A stretch of DNA of 64,000 nucleotides from Flavobacterium sp. BFFFF1 (lineage in GTDB: Bacteria > Bacteroidota > Bacteroidia > Flavobacteriales > Flavobacteriaceae). A program made the translations under genes and the position numbers. Positions 1-7,552 of this stretch are shown piece by piece. Every line of letters begins with the position of its first letter. Position 1 is the first letter of the stretch. The stretch lies in contig NZ_NKJE01000001.1 of NCBI RefSeq assembly GCF_002256285.1, positions 101,851 through 165,850 on the forward strand. Direction: 5' to 3'. The notes beneath the pieces are model-generated. The model was given only the letters and a program-made list of their open reading frames with translations. It ran no database searches and was not told the DNA's origin.

Positions 1-196
1 GCATCGGCCTGGGAGCGGCTTCGCTTCCTTTGGAAACCTCCACTAGGCAGCAACGGCATTTTCCGCCGCTTCCCTTCAATTTGGAATAGTAGCACATGGC
101 CGGCGGGACAGATTCCCCACCGATCATACGCGCAGCCTGCAGGATCGTTGTTCCTGGTTCTACGTCTATACTTTGACCGTCAATTGTTACTTTCAT
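1..196 (-). CDS. nuoG: NADH-quinone oxidoreductase subunit G, N-terminal part (cut by window edge)
   Basis: The first 65 codons of the complex I subunit that carries several Fe-S clusters in the peripheral arm. The start ATG is at 196 and the reading frame runs off the left edge. The visible protein starts MKVTIDGQSIDVEPGTTI and has the ferredoxin-like [2Fe-2S] pattern: a cysteine in PPAMCYY followed by KCRCCLVEV. This is what the N-terminus of NuoG (75-kDa subunit) looks like. It lies downstream of nuoF in the same direction, in the usual nuoE-F-G order. An 89-bp spacer with heptamer repeats separates it from nuoF. Identification is firm; the rest of the gene cannot be judged. Confidence 0.93.
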   Translation of the reverse strand, partial: MKVTIDGQSIDVEPGTTILQAARMIGGESVPPAMCYYSKLKGSGGKCRCCLVEVSKGSEAAPRPM

Positions 197-202
197 AATT
201 TT

Positions 203-234
203 AGTCTAAAGTCCAAAGTCTAAAGTCTAAAGTC
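203..234. repeat. Heptamer tandem repeat in the nuoF-nuoG spacer
   Basis: Read on the minus strand this is four to five head-to-tail copies of GACTTTA (one copy has G in the last place). The rest of the spacer (about 235-285) carries looser copies of the opposite sense (AAGTC, GTCGAAAG), so the transcript could fold as an imperfect stem. It fills the only sizeable gap between nuoF and nuoG. A related heptamer array lies at 22047-22074. Confidence 0.75.
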
Positions 235-285
235 GGATTCAGCGGCTGCTTCTTGCGACTTGGGACTTGCGGCTTTCGACTGGTC

Positions 286-1650
286 TTATACTGTTGCTTT
301 TCCGACCAAATGCTTCACCTGCTCAAACGGCTCGGCGACAAAATGGTCCCTGTTCTTTATTTTCTCCGGAAAACGGACATGGTATTCAAATTCGTCCCTG
401 AAATGACGGATCGCAGCCGCCACCGGCCATGCCGCAGCATCTCCTAATGGACAGATGGTATTCCCTTCAATCTTGCTCTGGATGTCCCACAACAAATCAA
501 TATCTTCTTCCCTTCCTGTACCCGTTTCAATGCGGTGCAATACCTTTTCCAACCAGCCTGTTCCTTCACGACATGGCGAACATTGTCCGCAGCTTTCGTG
601 GTGGTAAAATCTGGAGAAATTCCAGGTATTGCGCACAATACACGAAGTGTCGTTATATACTATAAATCCGCCGGAACCCAACATCGATCCGGTAGCAAAA
701 CCACCATCACTTAAACTTTCATAAGTCATCAAACGGTCTTCACCATTGGCGGTCTTATAAATTAGGTTGGCCGGCAAAACCGGTACCGAACTTCCTCCGG
801 GCACAAATGCCTTCAAAGGACGATCAGAACTCATTCCGCCTAAATATTCATCAGAATTCATAAACTCGTAAACACTCAATCCCAATTCAATTTCGTAAAC
901 ACCAGGATTCTTAATATGTCCTGAAGCAGAAATTAATTTGGTTCCCGTAGACCTTCCAATACCGATTTTAGCATATTCAGCACCCGAATTGTTCACAATC
1001 CAAGGCACTGCCGCAATCGTCTCCACATTATTTACTACGGTTGGGTTGGCCCAAAGACCTGAAACTGCAGGAAACGGCGGCTTAATTCTTGGATTGCCAC
1101 GTTTCCCTTCGAGTGACTCAATCAAAGCGGTCTCTTCGCCACAAATATAGGCTCCGGCGCCGCAATGTACATATAACTCGAGGTCATATCCTGAACCTTG
1201 TATATTTTTACCCAGCCATCCCGCGTTTTTGGCTTCAGCAATAGCCCTTTCAAGGATTTTATAAACCCACATGTATTCGCCACGGATGTAGATGTAAGAT
1301 AAGTTTGCACCCAATGCATAACTCGATGTGATCATGCCTTCGATCAATAGGTGCGGAATGTATTCCATCAGGAAGCGGTCCTTAAAAGTACCCGGCTCTG
1401 ATTCATCGGCATTGCAAACCAAGTGCCTCGGCTTTCCTGATTTCTTATCGATAAAGCTCCACTTCATACCAGCCGGGAAACCCGCACCGCCACGCCCGCG
1501 AAGTCCTGAAGTTTTCACTTCCTCGACCACTTCATCCGGAGTCATTTTCAGGGCTTTCTCTACAGAAGCATAACCACCTTCACGGCGATAAACCTCATAG
1601 GTTTTGATGCCCGGAACGTTAATCTTGTCTAATAATATTTTTTTTGACAT
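286..1650 (-). CDS. nuoF: NADH-quinone oxidoreductase subunit F
   Basis: NADH-binding subunit of complex I; it takes hydride from NADH onto FMN and passes electrons through a [4Fe-4S] cluster. The nucleotide-binding glycine-rich motif GLRGRGGAGFPAGMKW is at residues 49-64. The cluster ligands are C354, C357 and C360 in CGQCSPC and C400 in the following CPLGDA. The frame is open to 1695, but the ATG at 1650 gives the conserved start MSKKILLDK and sits 1 nt from the nuoE stop codon (1652), so it is preferred. The protein is then 454 residues, normal for the family. Confidence 0.97.
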   Translation of the reverse strand: MSKKILLDKINVPGIKTYEVYRREGGYASVEKALKMTPDEVVEEVKTSGLRGRGGAGFPAGMKWSFIDKKSGKPRHLVCNADESEPGTFKDRFLMEYIPHLLIEGMITSSYALGANLSYIYIRGEYMWVYKILERAIAEAKNAGWLGKNIQGSGYDLELYVHCGAGAYICGEETALIESLEGKRGNPRIKPPFPAVSGLWANPTVVNNVETIAAVPWIVNNSGAEYAKIGIGRSTGTKLISASGHIKNPGVYEIELGLSVYEFMNSDEYLGGMSSDRPLKAFVPGGSSVPVLPANLIYKTANGEDRLMTYESLSDGGFATGSMLGSGGFIVYNDTSCIVRNTWNFSRFYHHESCGQCSPCREGTGWLEKVLHRIETGTGREEDIDLLWDIQSKIEGNTICPLGDAAAWPVAAAIRHFRDEFEYHVRFPEKIKNRDHFVAEPFEQVKHLVGKATV

Positions 1651-1651
1651 A

Positions 1652-2182
1652 TTATTTATCGTGTAACGTGATTTTATTATCGCGGCAATCAACAATCAGC
1701 TGATCGATCTTCTCTTCGGTAAGATGTTCTTTGTAAAAATCCCCCAGCTGCATCATCGGTGCGTAACCACAAGCCCCAAGGCATTCCACGCCACGCACTT
1801 CGAACATACCGTCCGGAGTAGGCTCGCCTACTTTCACACCCAACTTACTACAGGTGTAATCCATCAGGTTTTCCACGCCATTCAGGCAACAAGGCGAGGT
1901 CTGGCAGAACTCAAACATATATTTCCCGACTGGCCTTTGATTATACATCGTATAAAAAGAAACCACTTCATATACCTCAACCGGCTTGATCCTGATAATT
2001 TCAGCGACTTTATCCTGTAATTCGATACTGAGCCAGTTGTCATGGGCATCCTGGACCTCGTGCAAAACAGGCAGCAAAGCGGATTTCCTTTTGTCTTCAG
2101 GATAGTGGCTGCATAACTCTTCTATACGGGCCATAAGCTCCGAAGAAATATTGATATCCTGTTTATATTGTTTTCTTTCCAT
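1652..2182 (-). CDS. nuoE: NADH-quinone oxidoreductase subunit E
   Basis: The 24-kDa-type subunit of complex I, 176 residues, with a thioredoxin-like [2Fe-2S] domain. Ligand cysteines are visible as C93 and C98 (CQTSPC) and C134 and C138 (CLGAC), matching the family spacing. It works with NuoF in the NADH dehydrogenase module on the cytoplasmic side. Its stop is 1 nt before the nuoF start, so the two are probably translationally coupled. An 85-bp AT-rich inverted repeat separates it from nuoD upstream. Confidence 0.97.
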   Translation of the reverse strand: MERKQYKQDINISSELMARIEELCSHYPEDKRKSALLPVLHEVQDAHDNWLSIELQDKVAEIIRIKPVEVYEVVSFYTMYNQRPVGKYMFEFCQTSPCCLNGVENLMDYTCSKLGVKVGEPTPDGMFEVRGVECLGACGYAPMMQLGDFYKEHLTEEKIDQLIVDCRDNKITLHDK

Positions 2183-2194
2183 TTTCTCTATTTT

Positions 2195-2252
2195 AAATTT
2201 TGAATGCTAAATTTCAAATGTTTCGAATCTCATTTATAATTTAAAATTCATC
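2195..2252. repeat. AT-rich inverted repeat in the nuoD-nuoE spacer
   Basis: Arms at 2195-2220 and 2231-2252 are imperfectly complementary (AAATTTTGAATG against CATTTATAATTTAAAATTC types) around a 10-nt loop TTTCGAATCT. The arm contains AAAATTCATCATT, which also occurs in the nuoA-nuoB spacer and, as its complement, in the mevalonate spacers. It would form a stem in the nuo transcript. Confidence 0.7.
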
Positions 2253-2267
2253 ATTTATAATAATCTA

Positions 2268-3503
2268 TTATGCGTCTAATTCTCCGGCAATCACATTAAG
2301 GCTGGACAAAGTCGCAATCGCATCGGAAAGCATCTGTCCTTTTACCATATCGTTAAAAGCCTGGTAATAAATAAAACATGGCCTGCGGAAATGCAGTCGG
2401 TATGCCGTACGGCTTCCATCAGTCACCAGATAAAAACCCAGTTCTCCGTTTCCACCTTCAACCGGATGGTACACTTCAGTTACCGGAACAGGTACTTCTC
2501 CCATTACAATCTTGAAGTGGTAAATCAACGCTTCCATATTGTTGTAAACCTCATCCTTCGGTGGCAGATAGTAATCCGGCACGTCAGCGTGATAGGGCCC
2601 TTCAGGCAGTTTCGCCAAAGCCTGTTTGATGATGCTTAAACTTTCCCAAACCTCAGCGTTCCTTACGCAGAAACGGTCATAGGTATCTCCCGATTTCCCA
2701 ACCGGAATATTGAATTCAAAATCTTCATAGGAAGAATACGGCTGCATCACACGGATGTCATAATCAACGCCGGCAGCACGCAGGTTTGGTCCTGTAAAAC
2801 CGTAACTGATCGCCTTCTCGGCAGAAATAGAGCCCACATCAATCGTACGGTCCATGAAAATTCTGTTTCTTGTCAATAGGTTTTCAAATTCTGTCCAGAT
2901 TGGCGGAAATTCTTCTAATAAGGTATTTAATTTTTCAAAAGCCAGCGGACTCCAGTCTCTTTCGAAACCGCCGATCCTTCCCATATTTGTGGTAAGACGT
3001 GCGCCGCAGATTTCTTCGTAAATTTCGTAGATTTTTTCACGGTACTGGAACACATACAAAAAGCCTGTTAACGCACCGGTATCCACCCCCAAAACGGAGT
3101 TGCAGATGATGTGGTCAGCGATACGTGCCAATTCCATCACGATCACGCGCAGGTATTGCGCCCTTTTGGGAACTTCAATCCCCAATGCCTTTTCCAATGT
3201 CATCCACCAGCCCATGTTATTGATAGGTGACGAACAATAGTTCATCCTGTCGGTTAGTGGCGTAATCTGGTAAAACGGCCTGTTTTCGGCAATTTTCTCA
3301 AAAGCCCGGTGGATATACCCCACAGTCCCTTCGCCATCAACAATCCGCTCCCCATCCATTAACAGGATGTTCTGGAAAATTCCGTGAGTAGCAGGGTGTG
3401 TCGGACCTAAATTAAGAATCGAAAGCTCACTTCCGTCTTCATTCTTACGCTGCTCGATGATGCCCGCATACCTTAATTCAGGTGGTAATAATAAGTCTGA
3501 CAT
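2268..3503 (-). CDS. nuoD: NADH-quinone oxidoreductase subunit D
   Basis: The 49-kDa-type subunit of complex I, 411 residues. Together with NuoB it forms the quinone-reduction site in the connecting part of the peripheral arm. Recognised by GPTHPATHGIFQ near residue 33, VGYIHRAFEK, and the PVPVTEVYHPVEGGNGELG stretch near the C-terminus, all typical of NuoD. It is a separate gene here, not fused to nuoC as in some bacteria. The ATG at 3503 follows the nuoC stop by 23 nt. Confidence 0.97.
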   Translation of the reverse strand: MSDLLLPPELRYAGIIEQRKNEDGSELSILNLGPTHPATHGIFQNILLMDGERIVDGEGTVGYIHRAFEKIAENRPFYQITPLTDRMNYCSSPINNMGWWMTLEKALGIEVPKRAQYLRVIVMELARIADHIICNSVLGVDTGALTGFLYVFQYREKIYEIYEEICGARLTTNMGRIGGFERDWSPLAFEKLNTLLEEFPPIWTEFENLLTRNRIFMDRTIDVGSISAEKAISYGFTGPNLRAAGVDYDIRVMQPYSSYEDFEFNIPVGKSGDTYDRFCVRNAEVWESLSIIKQALAKLPEGPYHADVPDYYLPPKDEVYNNMEALIYHFKIVMGEVPVPVTEVYHPVEGGNGELGFYLVTDGSRTAYRLHFRRPCFIYYQAFNDMVKGQMLSDAIATLSSLNVIAGELDA

Positions 3504-3526
3504 TTGATGTTATTTCAATGACATGA

Positions 3527-4048
3527 TTAGCAATTATCTGTTGTTCTTCCGAAGAAACGGTCGTCTTTATCAGTCCTCCCACCGTCCTCCATTGGAAATT
3601 CCTTACGCATCGGAAAAGAGACCATTTCATCCATATTCAAAATACGTTTCAGCTGTGGATGCCCTTTAAAAATGATTCCGTAGAAATCATAGGTTTCACG
3701 CTCCTGCCAGTTGGCACTTAGGAACAACCCTGTTACCGTATCAATTTCCGGTTTATCCGCCGGCATAAAACATTTGATGCGGATTCTTACATTATCGAGC
3801 CAATTGTGCATATGATATACCGTCCCAAATTGCCTTTCCGGACTCGCATCAGGAAAATGCATGCCGCACAAATCGGTCAGGAAATTAAAACGCATGGTTT
3901 TATCATCCCTCAGGAATTGCATCACTTCAATAATTGCATCAGTATCGACTTCAAAAGTCAGGATGTCGTGGATTTGGATAAAGTCGCTGACCTTAGAACC
4001 AAAATGATCTGTAAGCGAATTTTGTATAACCGAATTTTCTAAAGCCAT
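3527..4048 (-). CDS. nuoC: NADH-quinone oxidoreductase subunit C
   Basis: The 30-kDa-type subunit of complex I, 173 residues, a structural subunit of the peripheral arm that has no cofactor. Family features visible are FLTDLCGMHFPD in the middle and the signature WQERETYDFYGIIFKGHP near residues 128-145, followed by the RKEFPMEDGGR tail. Its start is 2 nt after the nuoB stop, so coupling with nuoB is likely. Confidence 0.96.
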   Translation of the reverse strand: MALENSVIQNSLTDHFGSKVSDFIQIHDILTFEVDTDAIIEVMQFLRDDKTMRFNFLTDLCGMHFPDASPERQFGTVYHMHNWLDNVRIRIKCFMPADKPEIDTVTGLFLSANWQERETYDFYGIIFKGHPQLKRILNMDEMVSFPMRKEFPMEDGGRTDKDDRFFGRTTDNC

Positions 4049-4050
4049 TA

Positions 4051-4602
4051 TTATTTGATGTTATAAGAATTCAGCAATTCTGTATACTCGGGCGAACTTC
4101 TTCTTCTTACAGACTCCGTCCTTACCAATTCCTGTAACTGCATGATGCCGTCCAAAATCTGTTCCGGCCTGGGCGGACAGCCCGGCACATATACATCCAC
4201 CGGAATAATTTTGTCGATCCCCTGCAATACCGAATAAGTATCAAAAATACCTCCAGAGCAAGCGCAGGCACCTACTGAGATTACCCATCTTGGCTCGGCC
4301 ATCTGCTCGTATACCTGGCGTAAAATGGGCGCCATCTTCTTAGCTATCGTTCCCATTACCAGCAACATATCAGCCTGACGTGGAGAGAAACTCATACGCT
4401 CCGAACCGAAACGCGCGACATCATAGTGGGAAGCCATCGTCGCCATAAACTCAATGCCGCAACATGAAGTAGCAAAAGGCAATGGCCAAAGTGAATTGGC
4501 ACGCGCCATCCCAACAACTGAGTCAAGTTTCGTGGCAAAAAAACCTTCCCCTGAATATCCATCAGGTGCGGGTGCATTTGTTATTATTTTTGAATCGCTC
4601 AT
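4051..4602 (-). CDS. nuoB: NADH-quinone oxidoreductase subunit B
   Basis: The PSST-type subunit of complex I, 183 residues, which carries the terminal [4Fe-4S] cluster N2 that donates electrons to quinone. The cluster cysteines are in [23 protein letters not shown] and PGCPPRPEQ, the standard adjacent-cysteine pattern. It is transcribed after nuoA across a 97-bp AT-rich spacer and followed closely by nuoC. Length and motifs are normal. Confidence 0.97.
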   Translation of the reverse strand: MSDSKIITNAPAPDGYSGEGFFATKLDSVVGMARANSLWPLPFATSCCGIEFMATMASHYDVARFGSERMSFSPRQADMLLVMGTIAKKMAPILRQVYEQMAEPRWVISVGACACSGGIFDTYSVLQGIDKIIPVDVYVPGCPPRPEQILDGIMQLQELVRTESVRRRSSPEYTELLNSYNIK

Positions 4603-4625
4603 TTCTTTTAATATTTTAAATTATA

Positions 4626-4687
4626 AATTTTGAATTTTAAATGTCCGCTCAATCCGTTTTGTCATTTAAAATTTAACATTCAAAATT
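4626..4687. repeat. AT-rich inverted repeat in the nuoA-nuoB spacer
   Basis: Left arm AATTTTGAATTTTAAATG (4626-4643) pairs with the right arm at 4663-4687 (CATTTAAAA...TTCAAAATT, with an internal insertion), leaving a 19-nt loop. The adjacent AAAATTCATCATTAATT repeats the edge of the element in the nuoD-nuoE spacer. It would be a stem-loop in the nuo mRNA. Confidence 0.75.
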
Positions 4688-4699
4688 CATCATTAATTT

Positions 4700-5065
4700 C
4701 TATTCCCACTCCAGGCCTTTTTTCTTCATCACATAAAAGAAGCCAACCAGCAGCAAAAGCATGAAAACACCCATTTTCAACAACCCGTCGATACCCATTT
4801 CCTTGAAGTTTACCGCCCATGGATACAGGAAAATAACCTCCACATCAAAAAGCACAAAAAGTATTGCCACCAGGAAATACTTTACTGAAAATGGAACGCG
4901 TGCGTTGCCGATAGATTCGATACCACACTCAAAATTTTTGTCTTTATTTTTGGAATGCCTTTTCGGGCCTAGAAAACTGGATCCTATGATTGTCAACACG
5001 ACAAACCCGACAGCAAGAAGCATCTGTATTAAAATCGGAAGATAATCCGTTTGGGTAGACTGCAT
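4700..5065 (-). CDS. nuoA: NADH-quinone oxidoreductase subunit A
   Basis: Small membrane subunit of complex I (121 residues from the ATG at 5065) with three hydrophobic segments. The family signature is visible as KNFECGIESIGNARVPFSVKYFLVAILFVLFDVE, given here only to mark the region around residues 50-85; the FDVE acidic motif is conserved. An open frame continues up to a TTG at 5092. That codon overlaps the promoter -7 box (5090-5097), so it would not be in the transcript, and the ATG is chosen. First gene of the nuo operon. Confidence 0.94.
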   Translation of the reverse strand: MQSTQTDYLPILIQMLLAVGFVVLTIIGSSFLGPKRHSKNKDKNFECGIESIGNARVPFSVKYFLVAILFVLFDVEVIFLYPWAVNFKEMGIDGLLKMGVFMLLLLVGFFYVMKKKGLEWE

Positions 5066-5089
5066 AATTTCGTTTAAAAATTTTGGATA

Positions 5090-5120
5090 CAAAGATAGCT
5101 TTCATGTATTTAAATCACAA
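5090..5120 (-). promoter_or_regulatory. Promoter of the nuo operon (Bacteroidetes type)
   Basis: On the minus strand, TTG (5120-5118), a 20-nt spacer and TATCTTTG (5097-5090) match the -33/-7 consensus of Bacteroidetes sigma-ABfr promoters. The expected start of transcription is a few nucleotides further on, about 20 nt before the nuoA ATG. Confidence 0.8.
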
Positions 5121-5199
5121 CCCAAATCACAAAATTAGTGCACGCTATATCGATGTAAATTCGTAATTTTTATTCATTATAAATAATAGGGTGACCGTA

Positions 5200-5676
5200 T
5201 CAGCGATTCAGCCACCATATGCTTCCATTGAGTACCGTTGCGAATGTCACCCACAAAAGGTATGGCACAAAAAGATATCCTGAAACCGCATTAATCCTAC
5301 GGAATTTAAACCATGTTTCATAAATCATCAGCCACAAAACGATAATTTCAATAAATGCCAGCAACGGGTTTTTAAGCATAAAAAACAAAAACGACCACGC
5401 GGCATTCAGCAACAATTGGATCCAGAAAAAACGAAGTGCCCCAGTCACTTCCTCCCGACGTCCTTCAATCTTATCCCAAACCAGACCTGCTGCGATTCCC
5501 ATAAACACATACAGCGTTGTCCACACTGGCATAAAGACGGCAGCTGGCGGATTAAATACCGGCTTTGTAAGCGTTGGAAACCAGTCTTTCACACCGGATT
5601 GCGTGGCCATCCCGGAAAAGAATCCAATTCCAAGACAGGTGGCTACAAAAATTAAAATCTTAAAATATCGGTTCAT
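5200..5676 (-). CDS. TspO/MBR family membrane protein
   Basis: A 158-residue, tryptophan-rich integral membrane protein with five predicted helices. Family hallmarks are GMATQSGVKDWFPTLTKP in the N-terminal part, PVWTTLYVFMGIAAGLVW, and WFKFRRINAVSGYLFVPYLLWVTFATVLN near the end. TspO proteins bind porphyrins and tetrapyrroles and are usually linked to stress or light/oxygen signalling; the actual ligand here is unknown. It is monocistronic, reads toward nuoA on the same strand, and has no obvious terminator before the nuo promoter. Confidence 0.9.
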   Translation of the reverse strand: MNRYFKILIFVATCLGIGFFSGMATQSGVKDWFPTLTKPVFNPPAAVFMPVWTTLYVFMGIAAGLVWDKIEGRREEVTGALRFFWIQLLLNAAWSFLFFMLKNPLLAFIEIIVLWLMIYETWFKFRRINAVSGYLFVPYLLWVTFATVLNGSIWWLNR

Positions 5677-5718
5677 CTTTTTTCCTTAAAAGTAATAAAA
5701 ACAGCCGGAAATAAAAAT

Positions 5719-5850
5719 TTAGTCCGGTGTCCATTCTAAATTAACAACGTGTGTCTCCCCAAAAAAAGGTTTCAGCCTGAAAATGCATTGCTCCTCCCGG
5801 GTTTTATACACCGCAAATAAAACACAACAAATCAGGAAAATAGACAGCAT
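5719..5850 (-). CDS. Possible 43-residue small protein
   Basis: An ATG at 5850 opens 43 codons ending in TAA at 5719. The peptide starts with a hydrophobic stretch (MLSIFLICCVLFAVY), continues with a charged part and ends in NLEWTPD. It could be a small membrane protein or a decayed gene end. I recognise no family. Support is only the open frame, a plausible membrane segment, and the phased 11-bp repeat immediately upstream, which could regulate it. It could easily be chance. Confidence 0.25.
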   Translation of the reverse strand: MLSIFLICCVLFAVYKTREEQCIFRLKPFFGETHVVNLEWTPD

Positions 5851-5870
5851 AAAATACTATTATGATAATA

Positions 5871-5914
5871 TTATAGTAAGGTTATAGTAACTTTATAGTA
5901 ACTTTATAGTAAGG
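5871..5914. repeat. Four-fold 11-bp phased repeat
   Basis: Units TTATAGTAAGG, TTATAGTAACT, TTATAGTAACT, TTATAGTAAGG follow each other without gaps, and a fifth partial unit begins at 5915. The period is about one helical turn, so the units face the same side of the DNA. It lies between the divergent tspO-like gene and mvaD, about 115 bp before the mvaD promoter. Confidence 0.85.
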
Positions 5915-6030
5915 TTATATCTATTTAATAAAATATAAAAGTCAATCGCAAGACCCTTCCCCGACGCTAGTGAACAGCAACCCATTTAGCGTAACTGTCC
6001 TTAAAATTCCATAAAATCATAGAAATAAAA

Positions 6031-6038
6031 TATCTTTG
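6031..6038 (+). promoter_or_regulatory. -7 box of the mevalonate operon promoter
   Basis: TATCTTTG matches the Bacteroidetes -7 motif TAnnTTTG and ends 15 nt before the mvaD ATG at 6054. I see no clear -33 TTG at the expected distance, so only the -7 box is called. Confidence 0.6.
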
Positions 6039-6053
6039 CAACAAATAAACCCT

Positions 6054-7145
6054 ATGGCATCAGTTTTGAATTTCATCCCTGCCGATTATAAACAAAGCAT
6101 CAATAACGGATCAATTACCGTTTCAGCGCCAAGCAACATCGCATTGGTAAAATACTGGGGCAAAAAGGAACACCAGATTCCGGCAAACCCATCATTGAGT
6201 TTTACGCTGAATCACTGTAAAACGATTACAACATTGGCTTTTTCCAAAAAAGATAATGCTGATGAATTTTCATTTGACCTACTTTTTGAAGGAAAACCAA
6301 AAGAAGATTTTAAACCAAAAATCCAAAAGTTTTTCCAAAGGATTGAAGTTTATATGCCCTTCCTGAAAACGTTTCATTTCACCATCGACACCCAAAACAC
6401 GTTCCCACACAGCTCCGGAATTGCATCCTCCGCATCCGGCATGGCCGCTTTGGCAGTCGCATTGATGCAGATTGAAAGACAGCTTAATCCGGAAATGGAT
6501 GATAAACACTTCAATCAAAAAGCATCATTCTTAGCACGACTGGGTTCGGGAAGTGCCTGCCGCAGCATCAAAGGCAGCGCTGTTATCTGGGGAAAACACG
6601 CTGATTTTTCAGAGAGTTCAGATTTATATGGCGTTGAATTCCCATTCCCCATCCATGAGCATTTCAAAAATTATCAGGACACCATTTTACTGGTCGACAA
6701 AGGTAAAAAAGAAGTGTCCAGCTCGGTCGGACATGATTTGATGCACGTCCATCCGTTTGCTGAACAGCGGTTTTCACAGGCGCACCACAATTTACATCAC
6801 CTAAGTACCGTTATGCAAAACGGAAATCTCAGCGATTTCGTAAATATAGTCGAAAGCGAAGCGCTGACGTTACACGCGATGATGATGACCTCAATGCCGT
6901 ATTTTGTTCTGATGAAACCAAATACATTGGAAATTATCAACCACATTTGGAAATTCCGCAGAGACACCGGCATCCCCGTTTGTTTTACGCTGGATGCAGG
7001 CGCGAACGTGCATGTCCTTTATCCCGAAAACGTTAGCGTTGAAGTTTTAAACTTTATAAAGAAGGATTTAGTTGGCTATTGTGAAAATGGTCAGTATATT
7101 TGTGACTTGATAGGACAGGGAAGTAAATTAATAATGAATAATTAA
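6054..7145 (+). CDS. mvaD: Diphosphomevalonate decarboxylase
   Basis: Catalyses the ATP-dependent decarboxylation of mevalonate 5-diphosphate to isopentenyl diphosphate, the last step of the mevalonate pathway. GHMP-fold features are visible: APSNIALVKYWGKKE near residue 26, the phosphate loop HSSGIASSASGMAALAVAL, and GSGSACRSIKG. The frame extends up to a TTG at 6036, but that lies inside the -7 box, so the ATG at 6054 is used (363 residues). The last codons (LIMNN) and stop lie inside the left arm of an inverted repeat at 7125-7157, so the C-terminus may have been altered by it. First gene of the mevalonate cluster. Confidence 0.95.
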   Translation: MASVLNFIPADYKQSINNGSITVSAPSNIALVKYWGKKEHQIPANPSLSFTLNHCKTITTLAFSKKDNADEFSFDLLFEGKPKEDFKPKIQKFFQRIEVYMPFLKTFHFTIDTQNTFPHSSGIASSASGMAALAVALMQIERQLNPEMDDKHFNQKASFLARLGSGSACRSIKGSAVIWGKHADFSESSDLYGVEFPFPIHEHFKNYQDTILLVDKGKKEVSSSVGHDLMHVHPFAEQRFSQAHHNLHHLSTVMQNGNLSDFVNIVESEALTLHAMMMTSMPYFVLMKPNTLEIINHIWKFRRDTGIPVCFTLDAGANVHVLYPENVSVEVLNFIKKDLVGYCENGQYICDLIGQGSKLIMNN

Positions 7146-7157
7146 TAGTTAATAATT
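7125..7157. repeat. Left arm of an inverted repeat around the four-helix-bundle gene
   Basis: The TTAATAATGAATAATTAATA stretch plus flanks is the near-perfect inverse of 7546-7573 on the other side of gene 7196-7552 (about 22 of 24 positions match). It overlaps the last codons and stop of mvaD. Confidence 0.7.
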
Positions 7158-7195
7158 TCTGTCAGACTCAGCTATACGCCATACAACAATGATCA

Positions 7196-7552
7196 ATGAG
7201 AGAAAATGTTCTTAAAGAGAAATCTTTTGCTTTTGCTTTAGACATCATACGATTATACAAAACACTCTGTTTTGACAAAAAGGAATATGTGTTATCAAAA
7301 CAAATGTTACGCTCTGGAACATCAGTTGGCGCAAATATCAGGGAAGCCGAATATGCTCAGAGCAGAGCGGATTTCATCAACAAATTATCAATCGCCTTAA
7401 AAGAGGCAAATGAAGCTGATTACTGGATTGAGTTACTCTATTTATCAGAATATATAGATTCAATTTCATATCAGCAAATAAAAATAAAAGCAACCGAGCA
7501 ATTAAAATTACTCACGAGTATCATTAATCGTTCAAAACAAAGTAATTATTAA
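7196..7552 (+). CDS. Four-helix-bundle protein (23S rRNA intervening-sequence-protein family)
   Basis: 118 residues, mostly helical. The family core is clear: SKQMLRSGTSVGANIREAE in the middle, then FINKLSIALKEANEADYWIE. Relatives were first found inside intervening sequences of 23S rRNA genes, and the fold is shared with the Avd accessory protein of diversity-generating retroelements; the function of the stand-alone proteins is unknown. The gene interrupts the mvaD-mevalonate kinase pair and is bracketed by AT-rich inverted repeats at 7125-7157 and 7542-7577. Its own last codons and stop lie in the right arm. It looks like an insertion into the operon, not a pathway gene. Confidence 0.85.
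   Translation: MRENVLKEKSFAFALDIIRLYKTLCFDKKEYVLSKQMLRSGTSVGANIREAEYAQSRADFINKLSIALKEANEADYWIELLYLSEYIDSISYQQIKIKATEQLKLLTSIINRSKQSNY

Larger units (their letters stand above)
5677..6053. other. 377-bp gene-poor region between tspO-like gene and mvaD
   Basis: Divergent intergenic region. It holds a possible 43-codon ORF on the minus strand (5719-5850), an AT-rich palindromic patch at about 5857-5878, a four-fold 11-bp repeat (5871-5914), and the mvaD -7 box at 6031-6038. No tRNA-like or other RNA gene is evident. Confidence 0.7.
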
